NCBI GenBank assembly: GCA_043747875.1
Contig: JAYTOI010000122.1
Location: 1 to 64,000 of the forward strand
Direction of reading: 5' to 3'
Length of the DNA stretch: 64,000 nt
From: CADEED01 sp043747875
GTDB taxonomy: Bacteria > Pseudomonadota > Gammaproteobacteria > Steroidobacterales > Steroidobacteraceae
A program made the position numbers and the translations under genes. Positions 52,502 to 60,877 of the stretch are shown piece by piece (position 1 is the stretch's first letter; each line of letters begins with the position of its first letter). Under the pieces are notes generated by a model. The model searched no databases and was not told where the DNA came from. It was given only the letters and a program-made list of their open reading frames with translations.

Positions 52502-52663
52502 TCACTTGCGGTTGAGAGTTGCCTCGTGCCATTCGGTCACGAGTTCTTTGTGTTCGCCATCTGGTAACGCGTTCAGCACCGCCATCATCATCTCGCGCGC
52601 AGAGTCCACTGCCCACATTCCCACGCCCCGAGCGGCGTTCGGTTGAGCAGTGTCCTTCGGCAT
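52502..52663 (-). CDS. Small 53-residue hypothetical protein
   Basis: The ORF reads MPKDTAQPNAARGVG, then an amphipathic helix SAREMMMAVLNALPDGEHKE and an end LVTEWHEATLNRK. AGGA lies nine bases before the ATG. Codon use and the helical pattern look like a real protein; no family recognised. It lies 29 bases after the cupin gene on the same strand and may be its operon partner. Confidence 0.5.
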   Translation of the reverse strand: MPKDTAQPNAARGVGMWAVDSAREMMMAVLNALPDGEHKELVTEWHEATLNRK

Positions 52664-52692
52664 CCATCTGTCCTGTTTACGCGCCGATATGC

Positions 52693-53175
52693 TCAGAAAA
52701 CGCTGCCGTCCTTGCGCGTGAACTTCACGGCCGCCGCTGCGCCGTGATACACGAGATCGACGTCCGGGTAGTGCGCCATGTCCTTGGGATCGCGGTTGCT
52801 GATCTCGAGATACACGGCTGGAACAATGCCGCGATTGACGAGCTGATGGCCGTCACCGTTTTTTCCATCGACGGACGCCGGAAAGCCCGCGCACATTCCG
52901 GCCGTCAGCACCTGCTCTCCCCCATCGGTACGCACCACCACCGCGCCGCTCAGCACGAAAATGAATTCGTCCTCATGCGTGTGCCAGTGGCGCATCGACG
53001 ATTCCTTGCCGGGCGCGAGCGTGGTGTGGTTGATGCCGATCTTCGTGAGGCCCACCGCGTCGCCGAGCGCGCGCTTCTCGCGCGGCAGCACGCGCGACCG
53101 ATACGGCTCCGGATATCCGGACGAATTGCGTGCCGGCACCGACAGCGGATCGAGCGCGGGTTTCTTCGACTGCAT
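52693..53175 (-). CDS. Cupin domain protein
   Basis: A 160-residue single-cupin protein. The first cupin motif is visible as MRHWHTHEDEFIFVLSG with His, His and Glu ligands, and the second as DGHQLVNRGIVPAVYLEI. The N terminus (RNSSGYPEPYRSRV, then LTKIGINHTTLAPG) matches a group of unassigned cupins. A bound metal is likely; activity unknown. GAGGG lies upstream of the ATG. It diverges from the CoA hydrolase gene with a 40-base gap. Confidence 0.82.
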   Translation of the reverse strand: MQSKKPALDPLSVPARNSSGYPEPYRSRVLPREKRALGDAVGLTKIGINHTTLAPGKESSMRHWHTHEDEFIFVLSGAVVVRTDGGEQVLTAGMCAGFPASVDGKNGDGHQLVNRGIVPAVYLEISNRDPKDMAHYPDVDLVYHGAAAAVKFTRKDGSVF

Positions 53176-53215
53176 TTGGATTGACCCTCACAACAGCGGA
53201 TGCGAGTGTAGCGGC

Positions 53216-55423
53216 ATGCCCCAGATGTTTGATGATGTCGGAGAAATCGTCGAAGAAGCATTGCGGCGCGTCGGCAAAAGAGTCGTCCTGGCCCTGCCGC
53301 TCGGCATCGGCAAGCCGAATCTCATCGCGAACGAATTCTTCCGGCGCGCGCGCGCCGACGCCTCGCTGGACCTCACCATCTTTACGGCACTGTCGCTGCG
53401 CAAGCCCACCGGCTCGAGCGACCTCGAGCGCCGCTTCGTCGAGCCGCTGGCGGCGCGCATCTTCGGCAACTACCCGGAGCTCGACTATCTCGAGGCGGTG
53501 CGCGCCAACCGCATGCCGCCGAACGCGCGCGTCATCGAGTTCTTCTTCGAGCCGGGCTCGCTGCTCGCCTCGAAGGACGCGCAGGCGAACTATCTATCGG
53601 CGAACTACACCCACGTCGGCCGCGAACTGCTGCATCGGGGCGTGAACGTGCTGGCGCACGTGGTGGCGAAGCGCATCGTGGGTGGAGTCGCGCAGATCAG
53701 CCTCGGCAGCAATCCCGACGTCACGGTGGATCTGCTGCCCGATCTCGCAAAGCTGCGCGCCGCCGGCAAGCCGGTGGTGTTGATGGGCCAGGTGCATCGC
53801 GAGATGCCCTTCATGCTCGGCGCGGCGAACCTCGGCGCCGAGGCGTTCGATCTGCTGCTCGATCATGCGCGCTTCGACCACGACCTGTTCGCGCCACCCA
53901 ATCCCGCGCTGTCGACGGTCGATCACGCCATCGGTCTGCACGCCAGCGCCCTCATCCGCGACGCCGGCACCTTGCAGATCGGCATCGGCGAGCTCGGCGA
54001 CTCCATCGTCTATGCATTGCTGCTGCGCCATCAGCAGAACGAGGCCTGGCGCCGCGCGCTGCTCGAGGCCCGCACCGAACGCGCCGGGGCCACCATCGAC
54101 CTGCTCGGCGGGCGCGAGCCGTTCTCCACCGGGCTGTTCGGCGCGACCGAGATGTTCGTCGACCAGATGCTGGACCTGTACCGTGCCGGCATCCTGCGCC
54201 GCCGCGTCTACGACTATCTACCACTGCAGCGCGCACTGGCTGCAGACGGCTCGAGTACGAAGGTCGACGCCGCCCTGCTCGACGCCATCTTCGAGGAACG
54301 GGCCGCCGCGGGCGCGGGATCTGTGCTGTCCGCCGGCGAGGTCGCGGCGCTGCGGCACGCCGGCGTTTTCCGCAGCGACACGCGCTACGCGAACGGCGTC
54401 ATCGTGTCGCCCGACGGGTCCCGCATCGAGCCGGATCTCGCGGATCCGAAGGCGCGCGCCGAGCTCGTGCGCGGATGCCTGGGGCTCGAGCTGCAGGGCG
54501 GCACCGTCATGCACGCGGGGTTCCTGCTGGGTCCGCGCGCGTTCTACGCCGCGCTGCGCGACCTGCCCGAGCACGAGCGGCGCTTGTTCGACATGCGCGG
54601 CGTGGGCTTCATCAATCAGCTCTACGGCGCGGACGCGGAACTGCGCATCGCCCAGCGCAGCCACGCGCGCTTCGTGAACACCACGATGATGTTGACCACG
54701 CTGGGCGCTGCTGTGTCCGACGGCCTCGCCGATGGACGCGTGGTGTCGGGCGTCGGCGGCCAATACAACTTCGTGGCCATGGCGCATGCCCTGCCCGGCG
54801 CGCGTTCCATCCTGTGCGTGCGCGCCACGCGCCTCAAGGATGGCGCGCTCAGCTCGAACATCGTGACCTCGTACGGCCACATCACCATCCCGCGCCACCT
54901 GCGCGACATCGCCATCACCGAATACGGCATCGCGGACCTGCGCGGCCGCACCGACGGCGAGTGCGTCGCGGCAATGCTCAACATCGCGGACTCGCGCTTC
55001 CAGGACGTGTTGTTAGGTGAGGCGAGGCGCGCCCGCAAGGTCGACGCGGGCTATCGAATTCCGGACGAATTCCGGCAGAACACGCCCGAGCGCCTCGAGC
55101 AGGCATTCGCCGCACCGCGCCGCGCCGGCCTGTTCTCAGAGTACCCGTTCGGCACGGATCTGACGCGCGAGGAGATCGAACTCGCGCACGCGCTGCGCTG
55201 GCTCAAGCAGCGCACGAACGGGCGTATCGCCAAGCTCGCGATCGTGGCGCGCGCGTTCCTCACGCCGCGCGATGCGGCGGACCAGGGCCATCTCGAGAGG
55301 TTGAAGCTCGGCGCGCCCGAGGATTTCGGGCAACGGCTGACGGCGCGGCTGGTACGACTCGGACTGCGTCAGACCGCACAGGCGCGCAGTCTATCTACTT
55401 CACCCGAGCTATCTGGAAAATAG
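53216..55423 (+). CDS. Acetyl-CoA hydrolase/transferase family protein
   Basis: A 735-residue CoA hydrolase/transferase, larger than the usual 500-residue form. The N-terminal half includes IGKPNLIANEFFRRA; the C-terminal transferase half has the CoA loop GVGGQYNFVAMAH and YGIADLRGRTDGE, both family hallmarks. Such enzymes release acetyl-CoA as acetate or move CoA between acids. It starts 40 bases from the divergent cupin; ATG at 53216 is the first good start but has a weak binding site. Its end overlaps the convergent VOC gene by 15 bases. Confidence 0.87.
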   Translation: MPQMFDDVGEIVEEALRRVGKRVVLALPLGIGKPNLIANEFFRRARADASLDLTIFTALSLRKPTGSSDLERRFVEPLAARIFGNYPELDYLEAVRANRMPPNARVIEFFFEPGSLLASKDAQANYLSANYTHVGRELLHRGVNVLAHVVAKRIVGGVAQISLGSNPDVTVDLLPDLAKLRAAGKPVVLMGQVHREMPFMLGAANLGAEAFDLLLDHARFDHDLFAPPNPALSTVDHAIGLHASALIRDAGTLQIGIGELGDSIVYALLLRHQQNEAWRRALLEARTERAGATIDLLGGREPFSTGLFGATEMFVDQMLDLYRAGILRRRVYDYLPLQRALAADGSSTKVDAALLDAIFEERAAAGAGSVLSAGEVAALRHAGVFRSDTRYANGVIVSPDGSRIEPDLADPKARAELVRGCLGLELQGGTVMHAGFLLGPRAFYAALRDLPEHERRLFDMRGVGFINQLYGADAELRIAQRSHARFVNTTMMLTTLGAAVSDGLADGRVVSGVGGQYNFVAMAHALPGARSILCVRATRLKDGALSSNIVTSYGHITIPRHLRDIAITEYGIADLRGRTDGECVAAMLNIADSRFQDVLLGEARRARKVDAGYRIPDEFRQNTPERLEQAFAAPRRAGLFSEYPFGTDLTREEIELAHALRWLKQRTNGRIAKLAIVARAFLTPRDAADQGHLERLKLGAPEDFGQRLTARLVRLGLRQTAQARSLSTSPELSGK

Positions 55424-55823
55424 CTGCGCAGGATCCTTGAACGCCTTGAACTCGAGCGCGTTGCCGGAAGGGTCGTAGAAGAACATCGTCGCCTGCTCGC
55501 CCACCTGGCCGCTGAAGCGGATGCCGGGCTCGATGGCGAAGCGTGTGCCCTGCGCACGCAGACGTTCGGCCAATGTGTGCCAGGAACTCCACTCCAGCAC
55601 GACGCCGAAATGCGGCACCGGCACGTCGTGCCCATCCACTTCGCTGTGATGGACGTGCGGCTTGCGGCCCGGCTCCAGGTGCGCGACCACCTGGTGACCG
55701 AAGAAATCGAAATCCACCCAGTCGGCGGAGCTTCGACCTTCCGTACAGCCTAACAACTCGCCGTAGAAGCACCGCGCCGCGGCGAGATCGTGAACCGGAA
55801 AGGCGAGTAAACGGCTGCGGCAT
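55409..55823 (-). pseudogene. VOC (glyoxalase) protein with N-terminal frameshift
   Basis: The frame ending at 55409 is a normal VOC domain (GCTEGRSSADWVDFDFFGHQ, then YDPSGNALEFKAF), and its upstream extension reads LAFPVHDLAAARCFYGELLG as homologues do. No start codon fits that frame before a stop at about 55831. The ATG at 55823 gives MPQPF in another frame; dropping one base at about 55805-55808 joins the two into a protein of about 137 residues. So either one base is in error or the gene is damaged. A 22-codon ORF with a strong binding site ends 4 bases before this ATG. Confidence 0.65.
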
Positions 55824-55827
55824 CAAC

Positions 55828-55896
55828 TCAGATCAATTGTGCGTACGTGTAGATCAGCACGACGACGCAGAGGGCGCGAGTGCAACGTTCGACCAT
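55828..55896 (-). CDS. 22-residue hydrophobic peptide
   Basis: The ORF starts MVERCTRALCVVVLIYTYAQ, with GGGAGA seven bases upstream of the ATG, an excellent binding site. It is one short membrane-like stretch. Its stop is followed 4 bases later by the ATG of the VOC gene, so it may be a coupling leader for that gene or a small membrane peptide. Confidence 0.45.
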   Translation of the reverse strand: MVERCTRALCVVVLIYTYAQLI

Positions 55897-55922
55897 GTTC
55901 TGTCTCCCAAAATTGATTGGCC

Positions 55923-57068
55923 TTAAAGTTTCCGGGCCCACCACTCGTCGCGCGCGCGCACGGCGAGGTCGGGATGATCGGAAAAAAAACCTGTAATTCC
56001 CGCGTCGAGCAGAGCGTGAATCTCGCTCTTCAGGTCACCCCGTGCCCGGACGTCGCCCGCCGATCTTAATGTATCCGGCAGAAATTGGTTCTCCGCGCGC
56101 AGTGTCCATACGTGGATGCCGAGCCCTGCGGCGCGGGCGCGCCGCGCGAGGCCCGTATCCACGGCCCCGCTTGCACCGAACTGAACCACCATCCATTTGA
56201 ACGGGCCGATGGCATCCGCATACCCCGCGGTTTCCTTCAGGCCCGCGTCGCTCATGAGGTCGCGATAGGTCCGCGGATCGCCCGCGAGCGTGAAATCAAA
56301 GGGTTGTCCCTCGGCGGCCACGAGTTGTACCAACGGCAGGTCCGTGCGGCGGCGCAGCGCTTTCAGGTTCGCCACCTCGAAGGACTGCAGGCAGATGGGA
56401 TCTGAGCGCTTGTCGTATCCATGGCGCGCGAGCGCCTCGAGCATCCGGTCGTCGAACTGCAGTCCCAGCGCGGCGAAGTAGCTGGGATGTTTCGTCTCGG
56501 GATAGATGCCGATGCGCGGCGGGGCGGGCTTGCCCTGCGCGCGCGCGTTCTCGGAGCGCTGCGCGTCCGCGGCGGCGACCAGGTCGAGCACCTCGTCGAA
56601 CGTCGGGATGGAGAACGCGCCGTCGTAGCGTGTGGATCGCAGCGCGGGAAGTCGTTCGCGCGCGCGCAGGGTTTTCAATTCCGCGAGCGTGAAGTCCTCG
56701 GTGAACCAGCCCTCGACGACTTCGCCATCGATGGATTTTCTCGTCTTGCGATCCGCGAATTCCGGGTGCGTCGCGACATCGGTGGTGCCGCCGATCTCGT
56801 TCTCGTGCCGCGCCACGAGTGCCCCGTCGCGGGTGATGACCAGATCGGGTTCGACATAGTCCGTTCCCTGTTGGATGGCGATGAAGTAGCCGGCGAGCGT
56901 GTGCTCGGGCACGTATCCGCTCGCGCCGCGGTGCGCTATGACAAATGGCCGCGCGTCGTGACGATCCGCGGCGTGCGAGCTCGCCGTCATGAGAACTGCG
57001 CCCGCGAATCCGGCCACGACATAAAGACAAAATCGGCAGCGATGCGCAGAGCTCTTGCTGTCCGGCAT
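55923..57068 (-). CDS. glpQ: Periplasmic glycerophosphodiester phosphodiesterase
   Basis: A 381-residue exported GDPD that frees glycerol-3-phosphate from deacylated phospholipids. Signal peptide about residues 10-33. Catalytic core: IAHRGASGYVPEHTLAGY, DYVEPDLVITRDGALVARHE, and the later GIYPETKHPSYF with a metal-binding Glu; the end SEIHALLDAGITGFFSDHPD is the family C terminus. ATG at 57068 is chosen because it opens on the signal peptide. It diverges from a lipoprotein gene over 30 bases. Confidence 0.92.
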   Translation of the reverse strand: MPDSKSSAHRCRFCLYVVAGFAGAVLMTASSHAADRHDARPFVIAHRGASGYVPEHTLAGYFIAIQQGTDYVEPDLVITRDGALVARHENEIGGTTDVATHPEFADRKTRKSIDGEVVEGWFTEDFTLAELKTLRARERLPALRSTRYDGAFSIPTFDEVLDLVAAADAQRSENARAQGKPAPPRIGIYPETKHPSYFAALGLQFDDRMLEALARHGYDKRSDPICLQSFEVANLKALRRRTDLPLVQLVAAEGQPFDFTLAGDPRTYRDLMSDAGLKETAGYADAIGPFKWMVVQFGASGAVDTGLARRARAAGLGIHVWTLRAENQFLPDTLRSAGDVRARGDLKSEIHALLDAGITGFFSDHPDLAVRARDEWWARKL

Positions 57069-57098
57069 CGTAAACGTGTTCCCAGAAAGGTGGCGTGC

Positions 57099-57860
57099 AT
57101 GAAGACCGTCGTCCGCGGCTTGAAGGAGCTTACGGTGCGCAACGTCGCTTGTCTCGCGGTGGGCATCGCGCTCGCCGGGTGCGCGAGCGACAAGCGGCCG
57201 ATGGTAGTCGGTCAACCGATCGCGCTGCCCGTGTTGAACGAGTACTGCGCCGCCGCCCAGAAGGAGATCGCCACCGCGCGCGTGCCGGCGCGCAACGTCG
57301 TCGTGAGCGACTACCAGGCTTTCTCACGCGCCTCGCCGGCGGTGAAGCCGCTCGAGACCCTGCAGTTCGTCGGCTACGCCGACGACAAGCGCACCAAGGC
57401 GCGCATGATCTCCTGCAAGTTGCACAGCGCGGACCGCATCCGCGCCGAGTACGGCGCGACCGCCGCGGGCGAGTCGAGCACATGCGCGCGGCTGAATCGT
57501 CGCACCCTCGACGCGGTGATGCTGACGCTCACCGACAAACAAAGGAAGAAGATTCCCTTCCAGGGCACCGTGCCCGTGATGCTCGAGCCCGACGAAGTGG
57601 TGGTCAACGAGGCGCGTTGGCTCGAGGCGTTCACGATGGTTCAGACGGATGCGGGCGGAACGCTGCGCATCCGCGCGAAGAGCCTGCGCTCCGATGCCGG
57701 CAGCGCGCGCGTGCGCGCCGGTGCGGGCGCGGCGAATGCATCGAGCGGACGCCAGTACTGCCATCTGATCGCGCCGGATTACCTCAAGCGCATCCTGCTC
57801 GGCGAAGTGCAACTGCCGAAGGGCGAGTTTCCGGAAGGCGGCCAGACGGCCGCGCGGTAG
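57099..57860 (+). CDS. Lipoprotein of unknown function
   Basis: A 253-residue protein with a lipoprotein signal (IALAGC, lipid on Cys28). The mature part has four further cysteines (NEYCAAAQ, MISCKLHS, STCARLN, GRQYCHL), probably paired, and an Ala/Gly-rich stretch near 205-218. No domain recognised. AAAGG lies upstream of the ATG. The next gene, TrhA, begins 33 bases downstream and may be co-transcribed. Confidence 0.7.
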   Translation: MKTVVRGLKELTVRNVACLAVGIALAGCASDKRPMVVGQPIALPVLNEYCAAAQKEIATARVPARNVVVSDYQAFSRASPAVKPLETLQFVGYADDKRTKARMISCKLHSADRIRAEYGATAAGESSTCARLNRRTLDAVMLTLTDKQRKKIPFQGTVPVMLEPDEVVVNEARWLEAFTMVQTDAGGTLRIRAKSLRSDAGSARVRAGAGAANASSGRQYCHLIAPDYLKRILLGEVQLPKGEFPEGGQTAAR

Positions 57861-57893
57861 CGCAGCGGCGGCGACCCGCCTAAAGTGCGGGCG

Positions 57894-58538
57894 ATGAGCA
57901 TCGGCGCACCCTATACCCGAACCGAAGAGCTGGCGCATTCGCTGACCGCGGGCCTCGGCATCGTCGCATGCGCATTCGCGATTCCGTGCCTGCTGTGGGT
58001 TTCGTTCGGCGACCCCTGGCGCATGATCGCGGCGCTGGCGTTCGGCGCGAGCGCGCTCGCGATGTTCGTGACGTCGGTGTTCTATCACTGGGCCAGCGAG
58101 CCGTCGCGCAAGCTGCTGCTGCGCAAGCTCGATCACTCGGCCATCTATCTACTCATCGCGGGCACGTACACGCCGTTCACGCTGGTCGCGCTGCAGGGCG
58201 CGTGGGGCTGGGTGATGTTCGGCACCATCTGGACCCTGGCGGTGCTCGGCATCGTCGCGAAAGCGACCGTCGGCTTCCGCTTCCCCAAACTCTCGCTGGC
58301 GCTATATCTCGGAATGGGCTGGCTCGCGATCGTGCCGATCAAGCCGTTGCTGGCGGCGCTCAGCACGGCCGAGCTCGCGTGGATGCTCGCGGGCGGACTG
58401 CTGTACACGGCCGGCGTGCCGTTCTACGCATGGAAGTCGCGGCGCTACACGCACGCGGTGTGGCACCTGTTCCTGCTCGGCGGCGTGGCGTGCCACTTCG
58501 TGGCGGTGTTGAGTCTGGTCACCGCGCCCGCGAGTTGA
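57894..58538 (+). CDS. trhA: TrhA/hemolysin III family membrane protein
   Basis: A 214-residue PAQR-type protein with seven membrane helices. Signatures: EELAHSLTAGLG, FVTSVFYHWASEP, LDHSAIYLLIAGTYTPF and the last-helix AVWHLFLLGGVACHFVAV, giving the zinc-binding His and Asp set. Family members affect membrane fluidity; haemolysis is not implied. Start ATG at 57894 preferred over a GTG three codons earlier. Its stop lies two bases from the convergent acs stop. Confidence 0.9.
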   Translation: MSIGAPYTRTEELAHSLTAGLGIVACAFAIPCLLWVSFGDPWRMIAALAFGASALAMFVTSVFYHWASEPSRKLLLRKLDHSAIYLLIAGTYTPFTLVALQGAWGWVMFGTIWTLAVLGIVAKATVGFRFPKLSLALYLGMGWLAIVPIKPLLAALSTAELAWMLAGGLLYTAGVPFYAWKSRRYTHAVWHLFLLGGVACHFVAVLSLVTAPAS

Positions 58539-58540
58539 CG

Positions 58541-60772
58541 TTACTTCCGGCGGCGTTGTGCCGCCTTCTTCTTCATGACGCGTCGCGCGGGCTTCTTTTT
58601 CGTCACAGCTTTTTTCTTCGCCACCGATTTCTTCCTGGGCGCGGCTTTTTTCTTCGCTGCGGCCTTCTTGGCCGGTGCTGCTTTCAGCCGGGGCGCGGAA
58701 CTCTTCACCGCGACCTTGGCGGACTTGCCCGCCGCCTGCTTCTTTGCCGCCTGCTTCTTTGCCGCGGGCTTCTTCACCGGCGCTGCTTCGCTGCTCCGCA
58801 ACTGAACTCTTTCATTGCCGCGCAATTGCGCGATGATCGCGGGGTTCTCGAGCGTGGACAGGTCCTGCGTGATGTCCTCGTTGCGCGCGATGGCGCGCAG
58901 CAGGCGGCGCATGATCTTGCCGGAGCGCGTCTTCGGCAGGTTGTCGGCGAAGCGGATGTCGTCTGGCCGCGCGATGGCCCCTAACTGCTCGGTCACCCAG
59001 TCGCGCAGCGTCTTCGTGAACGCCTCGACCTTGTCGCCGGTCGGGTGGTCGCCGCGCAACACGACGAACGCGAACACCGACTCGCCCTTGATGTCGTGCG
59101 CCTTGCCCACCACGGCCGCCTCGGCGACCTTCGGGTGCGCGACCAGCGCGGACTCGATCTCCATGGTTCCGAGCCGGTGCCCCGCGACGTTCAGCACGTC
59201 GTCGATGCGGCCCATGATCCAGAAATACCCATCCTTGTCGCGATGCGCGGAGTCCCCTGCCACGTAAAAACGGTTCTGGAACGCCTCCCAGTACGTCTCG
59301 AGGTAGCGGTCGTTGTCGCCCCAGATCGTGCGCAACATGGACGGCCAGGGCTTCCTGATTACCAGATAGCCGCCGGCGTCGGCGCCCTGCACTTCGTCGC
59401 CGCGCGCATCGACAATGGTCGCGTCGATGCCGGGCAAAGGCTGCGTGCACGAGCCAGGCTTCGTGGCGGTGCTGCCGGGCAGCGGCGAGATCATGATGGC
59501 GCCGGTTTCGGTCTGCCACCACGTATCGACGATGGGGCAATGCCCGCGGCCGATGTGCTCGTGGTACCACATCCATGCCTCGGGATTGATGGGCTCGCCC
59601 ACCGAGCCTAACAACCTGAGCTTCGTGAGATCGTAGCGCGCGGGCACGTCGTCGCCGAGCTTCATGAGCGCGCGGATCGCGGTCGGCGCAGTGTAGAAGA
59701 TGGTGACGCCGAGCTGCTCGCAGATCTGCCAGAAGCGTCCCGGATGCGGGAAGGTGGGCGCACCTTCGTAGATGACGACGCTGGCGCCGGCCGCGAGCGG
59801 ACCGTAGGCCACGTAGCTGTGGCCCGTGACCCAGCCGATGTCGGCCGTGCACCAGAAGACGTCCTGATCGTTGAGGTCGAACACCCACTTGCTGGTGAGC
59901 TTCGCGCCGAGTAGGTAGCCCGCGCTGGCGTGCTGGATGCCCTTGGGCTTGCCGGTGGAACCCGACGTGTACAGCAGGAACAGCGGATGCTCGGCGTTGA
60001 CCCACACGGGATCGCACACCGGGTTCTGGCTGGCGATCTCTTCGTGCCACCAGGTGTCGCGCCCTTCTTTCATGCGCACGTCCTGTCCCGTGCGCTTGAG
60101 CACCACGACGTGGCGAATGCTGCGGCAGCCACCGGCGAGCGCCTTGTCGGCCGCGACCTTGAGCTCGATGATCTTGCCGCCGCGCCAGCTGCCGTCGGCC
60201 GTGATCAGCACCGTGGCTTGCGCGTCTTCGATGCGATCCTTGAGCGACAGCGCGGAGAAACCGCCGAACACCACCGAATGGACGGCGCCAATGCGCGCGC
60301 AGGCGTGCATGGCGACGATGGCCTCGGGCGTCAGCGGCATGTAGATGACGACCCGGTCGCCGGTCTTCACGCCGAGCGCGGTCAGAGAATTCGCGAAACG
60401 GCACACGTCGGCATGCAGCTCGCGATAGGACACGTGGCGGACGTCGCCGGGCTCGCCGACGAAGGTGACGGCGGTTTTGTGGCCGCGCTCCTCCAGATGC
60501 ACGTCGAGGCAGTTGTAAGACACATTCAACTCGCCGTCGGTGAACCAGCGATAGTTGGGCGCCTTGGACTCGTCGAGCGTGACGCTGAACGGCTTGTGCC
60601 AGCGCAGCTCGGTGTGCGCCTGGCGGGCCCAGAAGCCCTTGTAATTGGTGGCCGCTTCCGCCCGGAGGGCTTCGACATCGGCCGTCTTCAGGCGGGCCTC
60701 GGCGGTGAACTCGACGGACGGGGCGAAACGCCGTTCTTCGATGAGAACGGACTTTATGTTTTGGTCGGTCAC
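58541..60772 (-). CDS. acs: Acetyl-CoA synthetase with histone H1-like lysine/alanine tail
   Basis: A 743-residue enzyme activating acetate to acetyl-CoA through acetyl-AMP. Residues 1-655 are ordinary Acs: YTSGSTGKPKG (P-loop), TWWQTETGAIMISPLPG (acetate site), and KTRSGKIMRRLLRAIA with the lysine that is the usual acetylation switch. After residue 663 an extra tail of about 80 residues is almost only Lys, Ala, Pro and Arg (KKPAAKKQAAKKQAAGKSAK, APAKKAAAKKKAAPRKK), like AlgP or histone H1. It is in one frame with no stop. GTG at 60772 opens on VTDQNIKSVLIEERRF as in homologues; an earlier TTG is less likely. Confidence 0.93.
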   Translation of the reverse strand: MTDQNIKSVLIEERRFAPSVEFTAEARLKTADVEALRAEAATNYKGFWARQAHTELRWHKPFSVTLDESKAPNYRWFTDGELNVSYNCLDVHLEERGHKTAVTFVGEPGDVRHVSYRELHADVCRFANSLTALGVKTGDRVVIYMPLTPEAIVAMHACARIGAVHSVVFGGFSALSLKDRIEDAQATVLITADGSWRGGKIIELKVAADKALAGGCRSIRHVVVLKRTGQDVRMKEGRDTWWHEEIASQNPVCDPVWVNAEHPLFLLYTSGSTGKPKGIQHASAGYLLGAKLTSKWVFDLNDQDVFWCTADIGWVTGHSYVAYGPLAAGASVVIYEGAPTFPHPGRFWQICEQLGVTIFYTAPTAIRALMKLGDDVPARYDLTKLRLLGSVGEPINPEAWMWYHEHIGRGHCPIVDTWWQTETGAIMISPLPGSTATKPGSCTQPLPGIDATIVDARGDEVQGADAGGYLVIRKPWPSMLRTIWGDNDRYLETYWEAFQNRFYVAGDSAHRDKDGYFWIMGRIDDVLNVAGHRLGTMEIESALVAHPKVAEAAVVGKAHDIKGESVFAFVVLRGDHPTGDKVEAFTKTLRDWVTEQLGAIARPDDIRFADNLPKTRSGKIMRRLLRAIARNEDITQDLSTLENPAIIAQLRGNERVQLRSSEAAPVKKPAAKKQAAKKQAAGKSAKVAVKSSAPRLKAAPAKKAAAKKKAAPRKKSVAKKKAVTKKKPARRVMKKKAAQRRRK

Positions 60773-60877
60773 GGCGGCGGAGTGTAAACCGAAATGCCAT
60801 CCGGGCAGTCTCAATGACAGCGCGAGATTTCATCGGGCCAGCAATTCAATGGCCCAGGATTTCAACGGGAGAAAAAC

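Noticed and set aside
58812..60833. A 673-codon minus-strand frame inside acs
   Set aside because: Arg-rich shadow of the acetyl-CoA synthetase reading frame; it carries none of the family motifs.
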